From positions 5,270,001 through 5,334,000 of the forward strand of contig OY540810.1 of the NCBI GenBank assembly GCA_961205875.1: a DNA stretch of 64,000 nt, given 5' to 3'. Shown here piece by piece: positions 20,038 to 44,096 of the stretch. This DNA comes from Sialis fuliginosa (Eukaryota; Arthropoda; Insecta; Megaloptera; Sialidae). A program made the position numbers and the translations under genes. The notes under the pieces are model-generated. The model was given only the letters and a program-made list of their open reading frames with translations, did not search any database and had not been told where the DNA came from. Numbering within the stretch: position 1 is the first letter of the stretch; every line of letters starts with the position of its first letter.

Positions 20038-22115
20038 TTAACTTAGCTTTATAAATGCTATAAAAAATAATTAATTGATATTAATTAAAAGTAATCGTCA
20101 AATTAATTAATCAACTTCACTTTCACCTTAATTATAAAATAGTTTACTTGTATAAATACTCTAATAAATAATAATATTATTAATTATTTGATCGATGTTT
20201 TATAGTTTTGTTAGCAACTGTTGCAAAGATTTCGATTATCGTGACGAAGCACATTAATAATATACTTTTTCAGAGCATCTTAAGGTGTTTGAAACCCCCA
20301 CTTTAAACTTTAAGTTTATACTGTTTGATTTTAATACGTCCATGTAATGTATAACATTTAACAGTGAAAAGTGTGTCGTAAACATAAAAATGTAAAATAT
20401 AAATTATTATTAATAGTATGTACCATGTATACCTTATTATTTCTCGGAAAATAACTGTGCAATTTTGATAATTACTGGAAAGCTTGCCAAATACAGATGT
20501 TCAAGTTTATTCCAATAAATATTAATTTTTGTATGAAGAAAAATATAGGCAATCATCAAAATTATATACTTTTACCCTTTAGTTTGCTTTCGGGCATTAA
20601 CAGTATTTTAGCAATTTATATTCGTGTTTGATTATTCTGCTTTGAAATTAGATAAATTTCGCAATAATAAAAATTAAACCAATCGTTGACTTTACTCTGA
20701 ATATGAAAATATCCGTTTTTTGTAAAAGCTTCAATTCTGACAACGCTTGATTTGACTGAAAGATCAAAAACATAATGAAAATGTACTTGATGAAATTTTC
20801 ACTAAAAAAATGGGTTTATGGTTCTTTACACCTACTTTAGTTGGTAGAGAAAATATCATAATCAAAAAATACCTGTCCGTTTTCAACCTGGTGGAGATGC
20901 AAGTATTATAGTCCAAGTAAATGACATATTTTAGAAGAACAAAATCATTAAGTTTTGATATTTTTTCCCACTTAAATCGAGGATTCTTTTTCTTTTTTTA
21001 CGTTAAATCCACCATTATAAGAATATTTACAGTGAAAAATCATGCAATGCAGATTTTTCGCATCGTTCTCAAAACTACCCTTCACTTTGAGCATCGATTG
21101 CGAGAGAAGGTTGGGTATTAACCAAATAGAACACATGACATTTTTTACGCAATATTTCATGTAGAATCTTTAATTCCTGTTATATTTTTTTCTCTGAACA
21201 ATGGTTCGTATGAAAAATGATCAAAAGTTGGATAAATTTCATTCCGAGGGTAGTTCCATCCACGATTTAGGTGGGAACATTTCGGGATCTTATTCCGAAC
21301 CTTGCTGAGAGTTGATGGACAAAGTATCAAAACTTTATAATTTTTTTCTTCTATTTGGCAAATTTTAATCTAATTACCTAATTTAACTATTAATACAAAC
21401 ACACCTGTTTTAAAACCATAGAAGCTATGTATGCTACTTGTAAACACGACTTCCTCAGCCATTAATTTAATTAGAAAATATTGATTTAAACTGTTTAATT
21501 TATTATCTCTTAATTTTTGTTTAATATAGGTAGTCCAAACTAAATATATTACAAAAATTGAATTAATTAGAAATGCATATAACTTATTGAATTTTAGGTT
21601 AAACGATCATTCTCCATTTGATGAAAGCTGTCGGCATTTGACAACTACATAAAACATTAGAAATTATTGTTTCCCCAGATACATAAATTTATTGCAGTTA
21701 GAGATGCATCATTAAATAACTATTTTCATTTTTTTTTATAAGTAGATAGGTATATTTGGTACATGTTATTTATTTCTATTTTAATGTATATGAGTAATTG
21801 TACTTATAATTAGTTTTCAATTGTGTTTGATTCTGTACGCTGTCTGGTTCTTATGAATATTTAAGGAAGATGTATTAGTTTCAATCATATTCAAAATATT
21901 AGTAGATATTGAATGTCATAGAATAAAACAAAATATTATATTAGCTCTCCAGAAACCGAAATGATTAATTTGCTTTATAATGAACTAATGCCTATGCTGT
22001 CGTTTTTAATTTTCAATTACATGTTGTTTTGAATAATATATTTTAAATTCTGTTCTTTAAATAATAATCAATTTACCGATTGAGTTAGTAAAGATCGTTT
22101 TTATTAACCACATAT

Positions 22116-22739
22116 TGCTTCCTCGCCATATGGAAGAGATACGAGAAGCTTTGTGATCGTTTTAAAATGAAAAAAAAAAGTTCTCCGATTTCAAAATTTT
22201 AACTTGATCTTCCCGTTTCAGCTCAAAATAAAAAATGAAACTTGGTTGGATGGTTGGGTCTGTCTTGAGGACGGTCCCATTTCAAAATCACCAAAATCGT
22301 GTGTAAGGGGGAGGGGTGACATCCCAAAATATTTATTTTTTCAAGATATCTCAAGAACAAGAGCATTCAATTTTCTATAATATAGGTCACAACAACGATT
22401 GTTGTAAAATATTCCCTTACAAAGATTTATCTCAATTTACTTTAAAAAATCATCATTCGTTTTTTACAAGCGCTATTTACTTTGACATATTAAATGTCAT
22501 TTTGACGTTTGTATAGCATAAAAATTTAGATTTAGATTGAAATTGTCTAAAAATTATAAATATACAAAAAAATAACCAGACGCGTATTAAGAAAAATGTC
22601 GAATTAATATTTTTAAATAAAATTTTATGAACATTAAATGGGTTAACCAATGGCAGGCAGTTCATCTGAATACATCATCTGTGTTTATTAAAATTGTTCA
22701 TTAATATAACTACTTTATATGAATTTAGCATGAGGAAGA
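22116..22739. mobile_element. MITE copy 1 with GCTTCCTCG ends
   Basis: Starts TTGCTTCCTCG and ends with the complementary GAGGAAG. The interior matches 24100-24842 in direct orientation (for example GAGGACGGTCCCATTTCAAA and GTGTGTAAGGGGGAGGGGTG) but lacks the tetranucleotide run of that copy. Confidence 0.7.
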
Positions 22740-24099
22740 TGTTTTCTTTAAATAATATTAGATATTAAATGCATACAACAAATGAAATTGTTTTTGTATA
22801 TATCATCATAAAAACAGGCCAATTAGGATAAGTAGTGTCGTTTAATACGAGTAATTTTTCGCAAAAGATTTATTTACTTAACACTTATTATAATGACTTC
22901 GCAGTATTTAGATAAGGTAAAAACGATAATATTTTGTTAATGAATATAATATTTTGTTTTTGTAATATACCACTTATAAATATTTAACTGACACAGCTAT
23001 TTTACCATTCACTTTTGAGTATATATATTAACAATGCTTGAATAGAAAAGAAATATTAATAAATCATTCAATAATAAACTTGTCACAATTGGCGATTTGA
23101 ACGTTACTAATTAAACGTTTACCGACTAAAACATTAAAAATTACATATTATTATTTACTGGTTTAAAAAGGTCAACAAACTACATATATACCAATAATAT
23201 ACATTTACTCTCTTTACATTATGTACATAAATTATAAATCTATACATACCTCACACCTTGAAGCAGAAATAAATAAACAAATTACAAAGCCAACCAGCAA
23301 TGACTTATCCAACATTGACATTGTTACTTATTTTGTTTTATACAATGGTGCAAATATTGTAGAACACCTTAAAACATTATACACAGTACAAAATCTTTAT
23401 AAGAACACTATCTTTTTTAAAAATTGCACCAATAATAAATATCCACAGTTCATTATATTCAATTACAAAAAAATTGGCCAGCAATCAGTGTCAATTGTCA
23501 AATATCACATTTTTTTTAAATCACAACATTATTTGTAATTGACAACAATAGGAAGACACAATGTTTACTAGAATCGTTCGACAGTTCGCATGCAAAGGCT
23601 ATCGACACGACATTCTTTATTGGGAATGGTCGAACTTGAATCCCCTGACCATGGCATTGGAATGGCTCACCTGGCAAGTGTAGCATACCACGAAACCCCC
23701 CCTCCACCCACTTAATACTGCGACAAACTTGATTTCTTGATCTGGCTTCAAATGGTATAACTTATACATATTCGCAGGGTGTCTTATTTTTTTTATACAT
23801 GAGTAATTAAGTACACTCATTAATTTGATGTCATGTAATAAATTTTGCATCTAAATGCTTCCAAATTGTAAATTTCGGTGTGGATTATCTTGTTTTCATA
23901 TATATTTACTTTTTCTTTATGTATGTATGTATACTAAAAATATATTCCTTTTTAATTGAAAATGAAACTGGTAGTTGAATAACAAAAACGTCGATCAATT
24001 ACTTACATATTTTATTATAAACGAAGGATCTCAGATATTATGAAATTACAGTGAATGACATATTTCCAACTCATAAAAAGGACGTGTATTCTTCGTTAT

Positions 24100-24842
24100 T
24101 GCTTCCTCGCAATATCGAAGATACGAGAAGCTATGTGATCGTTTCAGATTGAGACAAAAAAAAAGTTCTCCAATTTCAAAATTTTAAATTTATTTATCCG
24201 TTTCACGTCAAGACAAACATTTTTCGTTCCGTGTCTGTCTGTCTGTCCGTCCGTCCGTCCGTCCGTCCGTCCGTCCGTCTGTCCCCTGAATCCTTGTCAC
24301 ACGCATAACTCATGAACCACTGAACCGATATTATTGAAACTTGGTCGGATGGTTAGGTTTAGTTTGAGGACGGTCCCATTTCAAAATCATCAAAATCGTG
24401 TGTAAGGGGGAGGGGTGACACCCCAAAATATTTCTTTTTTCAAGATATCTCAAGAACGACACATGTTACGAGAAAATTTTATGGAATATTTTTTGTAGAG
24501 AATTAAATTTCCTATAATATGGGTCTACTACGTTTGTTGTAAAATATTCCCTTACAAAGATTTATCTAAATTAATTTTAAAAATTCGTGTTTTGTTTTTC
24601 TAAATTGATATTTGATTGGATATATTAACGTTTTAAATGTCATTTTGACATTTGCATAAATTTAGATTTAGATTGAAATTGTCAAAAAATTAAAAATATA
24701 TGAAAAAATATTCAGGTGCGTTTTAAGAAAAAATTCGAACTAAGATTTTTTAGTAAAATTTGTATAAAAATTAAATGGTTAACCAATGCCAGGCAATTTA
24801 TCTGAACACTATCGGTTTTAGTGAATTTAGCACGAGGAAGCA
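24100..24842. mobile_element. MITE copy 2 with GCTTCCTCG ends
   Basis: Ends TGCTTCCTCG and CGAGGAAGCA are exact inverted repeats. Same family as 22116-22739, longer because of a GTCT/GTCC run and flanking sequence. Confidence 0.75.
24233..24284. repeat. Tetranucleotide microsatellite GTCT/GTCC
   Basis: Three to four GTCT units followed by about eight GTCC units and a final GTCT, inside the MITE at 24100-24842 and absent from its sister copy at 22116-22739. Confidence 0.9.
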
Positions 24843-24946
24843 CTGTGCATTTACTTGGCAGATGTTTTTTTGTACCATAATCATTAAAGCGAATGAATAT
24901 GTATTAAAATATTATGAAAAAAAATTCTATCTGGCATTTCAATTAA

Positions 24947-25923
24947 CCTTCCTATACCCGCGCCAAATAGAATAACACATATACCCGCGCACGGTGTCGG
25001 GGACCGAAAGTTCTAGAGCCTGTTTTTTTATTTTTATTTATGACAGCCTTAGTAAAATTAATTTTTATTAGTAGTAAAGGATGTGTTGAAATAAATAAAC
25101 CAAAGTTATAGAAAATTTTTGCTTTAATTAGTAAGTAACAGTCTTTTATTACAGCCTCTGAAAAAAAGGTACTTTTTCTTACGAGCTACAAAAACTTGAA
25201 CAAAAATATATTTTTTCTTAAATCAAACTAAAAATAACTCTAAAATATAACTGATAATAACTAATAAAACTAACTACTTCTCCACCGACGTCTCACTATA
25301 GCAGTCGGAGCATACCATAATTGCATGTTTCAAGCAAACAAATTTCTTACAAGTAATACAGTTGTAACGCGTCTTACGGTTTTTTTTGAGTAACTATAAT
25401 AACAACGACCTATTTTGTTGTTATTAGCCGATAATGAAGACTCTGGACCATCTAATTTACATATTTCAGCAAGCTTATCATTCTTGGCAAACACCTCAAC
25501 ACAATCTTCCACCTCACTGTCGTTTTCGTCTTCGTAATTGGAATCCGAATCATCTTCCTCCAACATTAATCTAGTTCGTTCTTCATCCATTTCGAAGTAA
25601 AAATATAACTAAAAGTAACAAACAATTACATAATATGACATAAATACAACAATTATAAAAATAAACGCATATTATAACAAAAATAAAAAAATATTACTTA
25701 CTCAAAATTGTAACACCTATACCCGCGTCGGTCTCACAGACTAATTGGTGTCGTTTACTGGCACAAATCCTTTTCGCACGAACGTTCGCGCCACACTAAA
25801 TTGAAGATCGCAACGAATCATGCAGCTACCAGTAAGCTCATTGTTTTAGCGTTCTCCATTATTGACAAAAAAACGAAAATGTAATATGTCGGTCTGGCAG
25901 ACCAATGCGCGGGTATAGGACGG
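24947..25923 (-). mobile_element. Nonautonomous piggyBac element, 977 bp
   Basis: Flanked by TTAA on both sides (24943-24946 and 25924-25927). Ends CCTTCCTATACCCGCGC and, on the other strand, CCGTCCTATACCCGCGC, differ at one base. TATACCCGCG also recurs subterminally near 24980 and 25715. It contains the remnant transposase frame at 25274-25590. Confidence 0.9.
25274..25590 (-). pseudogene. piggyBac transposase remnant: N-terminus joined to C-terminal cysteine-rich domain
   Basis: The frame starts at 25590 with an acidic N-terminal region typical of piggyBac transposases (MDEERTRLMLEEDDSD, then a Glu/Asp-rich stretch to about residue 35). It then passes directly into the start of the cysteine-rich domain (GRCYYSYSKK). 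After an A8 run near 25380-25388 the frame shifts; the other frame reads RKTRYNCITCKKFVC, then H and CSDC, and stops at 25276-25274. The whole catalytic DDD core of several hundred residues is absent. It cannot encode an active transposase, but its ends could still be moved by an enzyme from another copy. Confidence 0.85.
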
Positions 25924-26122
25924 TTAAGCACTAAAAACATACATGTATAGTAAAAAATATTGAAACATTAAACCAAATAAAAATACAACCATAAAAAGTT
26001 AAACAGTAACGTATAAAAGCTGTCTAAAAGACTAATCTAGATTCTAGAAGATAAATATAAATTGATAAAATTTAAAATTATAAATAGAAATATATTTGAT
26101 TATAAACTTGTATATATGTATT

Positions 26123-26702
26123 TAGGGTTGCACACCGAGACAAGACTTTTATTTTCTTGTTCAAGATCGAAACTGTGACGAGAGTTCCTTAAATTTTAAC
26201 GAGACGATACCGAGACAAGATTGGTTTAAATACAGACGAAACGAAACCGTTAAATATTTTGACGATGAATCCCACCAAGAGTCTCGGTTATAAAAGATTA
26301 TTAATAATTAGTAAAAATTTAATATTTGATATTACATAAAAGATAAATGAAAAAATTTTTTTTATAAAAAATCCACTCGAAATCGAGATTTTTTTTAGTC
26401 TCGATCTCGATTTCGTCTCGGTTTCAATCACGTGTATGAGACAAGATTTAGGCGAGACTGTCACTTATAAAATTCAAAACCGAGACCGGACTTCTAAAAA
26501 CTGAGACGAGATTCGTCTCATTTACAGACCAAGTAATATTGCATAACAATATGTTATTGTATATATCCATCAATGATAGCAAATAGCCAGTCATGAGATA
26601 TTTTTATTATCTAATTTACTGACATGAAATAAAATAACTTAACAATTTCCGATAACTGACATATTATATGATAATATTTTTTTTACAATATTGGCAACCC
26701 TA
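26123..26702. mobile_element. Possible hAT-like element with GAGAC-rich interior
   Basis: Ends TAGGGTTGCACA and TTGGCAACCCTA are inverted repeats of the hAT-like type. The interior repeats CGAGACAAGAC-like and GTCTCG motifs. No clear 8 bp target duplication is visible. A region with similar GAGACGAG motifs lies at about 60750-61345. Confidence 0.45.
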
Positions 26703-28299
26703 CATTAACTGTTTAATTGAATACTGTCTGTAGATGATTGTTAAATATTTAAATATTCAGGAGACGACTTCATTTAAAACAAATGAATGACAGCTAACAG
26801 TATTTGTACAACCACGAAACAAATTTATCTACCGTTAGTAACTCCAAATTAGGTATTTTCCAATTTAGACATTGTTTATATCTATTTTAAATGTTTCAAT
26901 AAAAATATTTTTAAATAATCTATTCTAAGAAAATCTTTATATAAAAATACTAATAAATCTTCCCATGTAGCCTTTTTATTTTTCAAACTATAAAAAATCG
27001 ATCGTTGCAAAATAAAAAAGAACACGTTGAACAAGCAACGATGTGTTTTTTTCTCTTAATCGGTCAACGACTTCCAAAAAATTCGGGATCCCAAAACCGA
27101 ACCGCCTTGGCTATATTTGTGTTTTGTTAAGGTCGAACGTTTCTTGGTCTGTTTAATTTTTTTTTGTTATTCCAATAATTCATAATGACGTGCGCCATCG
27201 AGAATGTGATTCACATTTGTTAAGATTATAAATAATGATATACAAATTATATGAGTAATATGTACATATATTTAAGTATTTTTTGCATTTTATAAGAGCG
27301 TTTCTTAAACTGTTCTACGAATCGTTGGTGCTTTCAGCTAAAACTTTGATTGTTATATGAATTAAAATAATAGGAGACTCAAAATTTCTCATTAATCAAA
27401 GAACATAAATTTTAAATTTATCTTTTTTATATTAGAAGGATAGTTTATTATATGTATATTTTGATTACTTACAATTAGTTATATATCATGTTTAGTTATT
27501 TTATTTGTTGACTATACATTTTCTTGATATGTAGTAAAATATTTATGTTTAGGTTAATTGTTTTAAATAATTGATGATTCTCTTTAGCAAAGAATAGATA
27601 AATAAATCTCAAAAAGTTTATATTTTAAGCTATTAAAAAAATGGTTTATTATGATTCGACTGATTTTTTTTGCATAAAAGTCTAAAGCAGATCTTTAACA
27701 TGCATAAAAATATCCGCCTAAAATTGTTACATATGGTAAGTTTATTGATTAGTAATTTTCAATTGATACATATTTTTATGTACATAGTTATAATATCCTA
27801 TGAAATATGCTAATATTTTTTAAAGGAACTAAACATAATACAGATTTTTAAATTAAATGTATATAATCTGTATATACTTTTTTTATCAATCTGTCACCAA
27901 ATTTTTATGCTAACAGCTTGCTAGATACCCATATTATGTTAAATAGTACGTTCTGGGCTCTGATTGGTCCATTCGGAGATTTGCAAGGCTGTTAGAAATA
28001 ACAGACTTTGGTGTAATGAGAGTAACAATATTTTTCACACTCATTATTGCTTCATTTTAAATTGTATGTATTGATGACAATGTGAAAAATAAACAATAGC
28101 AAAGAGACAATTTTCTTACAGTTGGAATAAAATATACACTGTTGAGATTTTAGGCAGATATCTTCTCATATTTAATGGAGAAGTGGGAGTAAAGGATCTT
28201 TTTAAGATATTTTATAAATATTTTTAATAGTAATTGTAAGTTTATACCCATTATTTATGTATTTACTAAGTTTAGCGGTCATTTATTGCTAAAAATCTA

Positions 28300-28445
28300 T
28301 AAGGTACTGGAACCAGTTATGGCCGCTGTAAGAGCAAGGTTTACTGTTTTTTTGGAATTGATGGGCTTCTTTTTTGTAATTCTCATTTTACTAATAAAAC
28401 AAGTAACTCTTTATTTAATCAATTTAATTACCAAAGTCCGCAAAT
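28300..28445 (+). repeat. Interspersed repeat copy 1
   Basis: About 145 bases starting AAGGTACTGGAACCAGT and including ATTGATGGGCTTCTTTTTTG; matches 51385-51531 in the same orientation. The leading AAGGTACTRGYACCAGT motif also occurs alone near 14217 and 35478. Confidence 0.75.
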
Positions 28446-28762
28446 ATAGTTTGTTTTTTAAATTACAGCCTTTTATTTTGTTTATGTTTTTTCTCCAGTA
28501 ATGGATAAAGTAAAACCAGTAATGAGCACACAGTGATGGACACTTGCTTATGATTACAAAATTATAAGTACTACATCACAAAAGATATAAAAGAAAGAAT
28601 CGTCAAGTTAGCTATTTTTGGATAATTGTGTTAATAATTTTTATAAAATATACATATAAAATAATTAATTGTATCTTTTTAATATTCTATATTATATACA
28701 TACAAATACTTAGGTACAATAATAGTTAACAATAAATAAATTATCATTTAATATTCATAAAA

Positions 28763-39627
<10,865 letters not shown>

Positions 39628-41520
39628 TTTCAGTCACTTTCATTTATTAACTTATAATTATATTTGAGTTCAATTATTCAACAACATAAAACATATGACT
39701 TCAACTATTAATTATATATTCAAATTCGTTGAATTCAACTTTAATTTTGCACTTATTGTTTACATTGTTTGATAACTTTAAAATATTTGATGATCAATTC
39801 AATTTATTTATACTATTGTTGAACGATGAAGGTGTTGTGTCTTTGATGTAATTTCAAACGTTTTGTGTTTGATGAAAAGCGTAAGTGTTGGTTTTGATAG
39901 TCAGAAACATGTACTGATGAGAACTGAGTAGCTTTCTCCAAGCTACTGACTCATTAAGTATATGTTACGATGAAAGTTATCCGGAGAAATGGTCGACAAG
40001 ACAAACTGACCTTGTCTAACCATTGGTCAACTAGCAATCATGTCAGTGTTGGAGTATGGTTCCAGACCCCCGACTTTATTGTCAGTGTTGATGCTATAGT
40101 TTTACTTTCTTATTAATACGTTTGTATGCGTGTGTTTATTCATGAATACAAAATAGTGTTGCAGCATACATTACGATTTAGAAACACTAAAGCCTTTTTG
40201 ACATTACTGCTATATATGAGTAGTTCGTTTTCTATTAGTTAAATAATTTAATTATGTACCTATAAGTAAGACTAAATCATAATATTTATTACTTAAATAA
40301 AGTTTCATTTACCTATATCGTACATTTATACATGGATAAAAAAGTACCATTTTTGAGTTATGAATGCAGTTTCGTTCCTAATAAAGGTTACAATAATAAT
40401 ATTGTAACCTTTATTTGGAATAATAAGAAGGATCATTTTCCCAAGCAGAAGTGTTCCCGCGATTTTCATGATAATTATTTACTATATTAGTAGCATAAGC
40501 GGCTTTAATTTGTGGCAATACTCAAAAACTAACTAATTGTAAGTATAAAGTTTCATTTGAAAATCTTAAAAAATTTCATTAACAATCAATATTTTGTTGT
40601 CAAAAAATCACTTCTGTTCACATGGCGTCACTGTGGTGGACACTTATTTTTTGTTTTGGGTTAATAAAAGCTTTAGTACTTAAAAACGACCTTGTTTATT
40701 ATTTGTCGCTTTATTCCGTGTACTATTTTGAACAATAATGAACATTATAAAAACAAAATTTTGCAAATATTGAACCTTGCCGACCATTAAGAAAATTTGC
40801 AGTTGGTCGGGGGGATTACCCAGAAAAAATTATAATTTAACAAAAATGCTTTCTTTGAGGTTTGGTTAAAGGCATATAAAAAATGTTTTTTTCAGATTTT
40901 AAGACAAAATTACTTTTCTCAAAAAAAGTAAATGTAACAAAATCACTTTATGCGCATCAAAAATATTGATATCTCGAAATATATAAACTTTATGTAAGTT
41001 GATTAGTAAATCATATATAATACAATATCATTTTTAACTATTTTTTTATACTATTTACTTACCTAATTCTTATCTTAACTTATTTCGTTGTAATATACCT
41101 AACTGTCATAAAAATGAAAGGAATATGTTGGGTGTAACATGAGTTCATTATATTTTTTAATTTAGATATATTTTTTCATAATTTTACATTTTAAATCTAG
41201 ATATTACATCTTATCGATTTACATCACATTTTTAAGTAACTATTGGTTAATGTTAACAATGTATCCATATTTGACTAGAAATATTGGTAAACATATGATT
41301 TAAAGCCGTCCTAGATTTTTAGCAATTTTAAATAAACTTTTAAAATCATAACTATGTAAGTACTTAAAAATAATCTTCCAAAATGCTTTCAACTAATAAA
41401 ACGATCATAGCTTATTTCTGATACAAAATTAAAATTTTCCCTGAGATATGAATTTTAATTTAGTGGATTTATACATTATGCTATTTGTTCTTTTAACTTT
41501 TATAGGTTTGAATCAAGGTA

Positions 41521-42006
41521 TATAAGGACAAGGTAGTTTCAATAGCTCAATGACCAACCAACGTTTACGCGGGAATTACGTCATCACGAGGATATGTATG
41601 TATATATTTATGTATAATTAGTACAGAGAAAATAGATTTTTTGAACACAATAATTCCTTTATCAACGAAAATTGGTACAGAGATAATTTGGTACCTGCAC
41701 TTCAAGAAACCAATGAGTACAGTTGCCATTTTGAAATTATTTGTATCAAAACAATTTTTCGCCCCTTTCATTCCCTGCAAAACTACCTTTGAACTCTTGG
41801 TCGACTAACACTCATCGGTTTCTTAAAGTATAGGTATCAAACTATTTCTATACCAATTTTCGTTGATAAATATATTTGTGTTCGAAAAATCTATTTTTTC
41901 TGTACTAATTATACATTTATAACATTTTAATATATCCCCTGGGTGATGTAATTCCCTCGCATCTGCTGATTGGTCAAGGAGCTATTGAGACTACCTTGTC
42001 TTTATA
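41521..42006. mobile_element. Inverted-repeat element 5' of gene C
   Basis: Ends TATAAGGACAAGGTAGT and ACTACCTTGTCTTTATA. Inner arms share TTTATCAACGAAAATTGGTA and AATTAGTACAG with their complements at 41850-41920. No coding frame recognised. Confidence 0.75.
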
Positions 42007-43977
42007 CCCATACCTTGGGTTTAACTACATTAATTTATATGTTATATATTATTAAAATATACATATCTATATATAATATAAATTCCGTTTAAACAAATGT
42101 TTTTAGATTTTTATTATCTACACAAAATTTATATAACGAAAAATCATAGTATCATTTAAGATTTTTTTTTGAAAAATTTGTCTACTAATTGTAATTGAGA
42201 TATAATTATAATTTAGTATATTTTATTTCTTCATTTTCAGATACGTAGGTACATTCATTTCAAAAGATATATTATTTTTTCATTAATATAAATTCGAAAT
42301 ATAATAAAATTCTTAAATTATATTTTTATAAATTAGAATACAATATGTATATATTTTTTTCTTAAATATAATATATATCACAATAATTATTAAACTATCA
42401 TTTAATATATCTATTTGATATTCTTATGTCGAAATATAACATATGCTAATAGCTATACACAAATGGAAATATGTTGCTTAACTTTCATTTCAATATTTAG
42501 ATAGGAAATCATTATAAGATCAGCGACTTCTTAACCTCTCTCAAAAATTATAATTAGAAGATATGAGTTAATTATTCTATATTATCTCAAGTAGTTAGTT
42601 CAAAGGCTACAGGCCGCTAAATCTGTATTTTTAAAAGAAGATGTAATGTATTTAAAATATATTGAAAGTCATTAATAAATGTAAAAATATTAAGAAATTA
42701 GAATAAGGTAACTTAATCACATTAACTAATCAAGCATTTATAAGACTTCGATACTTTTTAAATAATTTATCAGATTTTCATTACTTGACATTATAAATAA
42801 CAATCTTAAATATAATTTATTTTTATTTTTATTAATATTATCCAAATCCCTAAAAATATGTAATCGAGAAAATCCAATCACGCGAAAACTACTAAGCAAA
42901 TTAACTGATGTTTTTTATCAGGATAATAAAGACTAAAAATCAACTCAAAGGTTTTTTTATCTACATTAATGCAAGAGGAACTGCAGTTACTTTTTAACTA
43001 TAAAAGTGCTTTTTCATTTGGACATTCGATGCTCGCTCTAGCTCCAAAAGTAGCCACGTGAGAGTTTTGAATTCTAGCGTCATGTTAAAATAGCTTAATA
43101 ATTATCAATTAAAATTGAATTCAAATTTTTATTAGTTTTTATCTCATAATTATTCTTATTTTTATGTTGTTTTTTTTATAACAGTATTATTAAAAATTAA
43201 TTTATTCCAAATATTTTGAATATCATTATTAAATATGCCAGAAATTATTTTCTCAAATAATAATTGTGTTAATTTATTTTATTGGAATAAAATGTAATAT
43301 TGGATATAAATATTTATATTTAAATTATATTTTTCGGAGTAATTATATTCGTGTATATTATTTAATTAAATAATTTTTACAGTGAAAAATAAATTTTAAT
43401 TTTATTTGCTGTACGTTATAATACCAAATTTAATTTAAATACTTTTTACTCATAAAAGTTAATTGTGTTTGAAACAATATTTATTTCGTGTCACTCTTTT
43501 CTTAGTTCCTTTTAGAGGTGTTAATTATTTGTTTAAAGTCTGAATTTCATTACATACAGCAAATAATAATTTCTTACTGGCCTATTGAAAAAAATCTTTA
43601 TTCTCCCACCTCGAATAAATCGAGTTTCTAAAATTAAATATCACAGATAAAACATAAGGCATGCATTAATACTGTATCCTAAACATTAATTTCTTATTAA
43701 TCTGAATGTAAGTATTTTTGCCTCATTTGATCATATTTTTCCGAAGACTAAATATTCATAAATTACTACAATACGACATATTCAATTATTTTTTAACTAA
43801 TTTGAAAATACCGCAAACAAAGTATTAATTTTACAAACTGACACAACTAGTCAAAAAAATTTAAAATAAATATGTATCTACTGTAATAATTTACAAAAAT
43901 TAAGTCACAAAATATATTCGGCAAGATTAAAAGTTCAATTTTAATAATTATAGTTATTTATTTATAATTTAATATTA

Positions 43978-44096
43978 GTCCAGTCATTTCAGAATTTTGC
44001 TTCTAAAAAAAATCCTGGTGAAGAAATTACACGTTGTTTATTATGCCAAAAAAAAATTTTGAAGTTCATGCTATTTTTCGTCTAAAATGACTGGAC
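43978..44096. mobile_element. 119 bp MITE sharing the foldback-element end
   Basis: Ends GTCCAGTCATTT and AAATGACTGGAC, flanked by TA. The right end inward (TTTTAGACGAAAAATAGC) matches the left end of the foldback element at 3799. Confidence 0.75.

Larger units (their letters stand above)
17526..28762. other. B-C intergenic gap, repeat-filled; should contain gene B exon 1
   Basis: No convincing protein-coding exon was found in these 11 kb, although the signal-peptide exon of gene B must lie here or close by. It holds MITEs at 17902-18215, 18341-18600, 22116-22739 and 24100-24842, a probable TTAA element at 19770-20037, a piggyBac derivative at 24947-25923, a possible hAT-like element at 26123-26702, and an interspersed repeat at about 28300-28445. 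The block 23516-23850 has overlapping open frames with no known motif. Confidence 0.6.

Noticed and set aside
20185..20254. Minus frame starting MCFVTIIEIFATVA considered as gene B signal-peptide exon.
   Set aside because: No good phase-0 donor follows, and the hydrophobic stretch is interrupted by Glu.
25924..25970. Minus frame MFQYFLLYMYVFSA ending at the TTAA of the piggyBac insertion, considered as a disrupted signal-peptide exon.
   Set aside because: Joining across the element gives an immediate stop and no GT donor, so the pre-insertion sequence was not this exon.
26526..26570. Minus 15-codon frame ending at a phase-0 GTAAAT donor, considered as gene B exon 1.
   Set aside because: Poor signal peptide (MDIYNNILLCNITWS), lies inside a probable transposon and 9 kb from exon 2.
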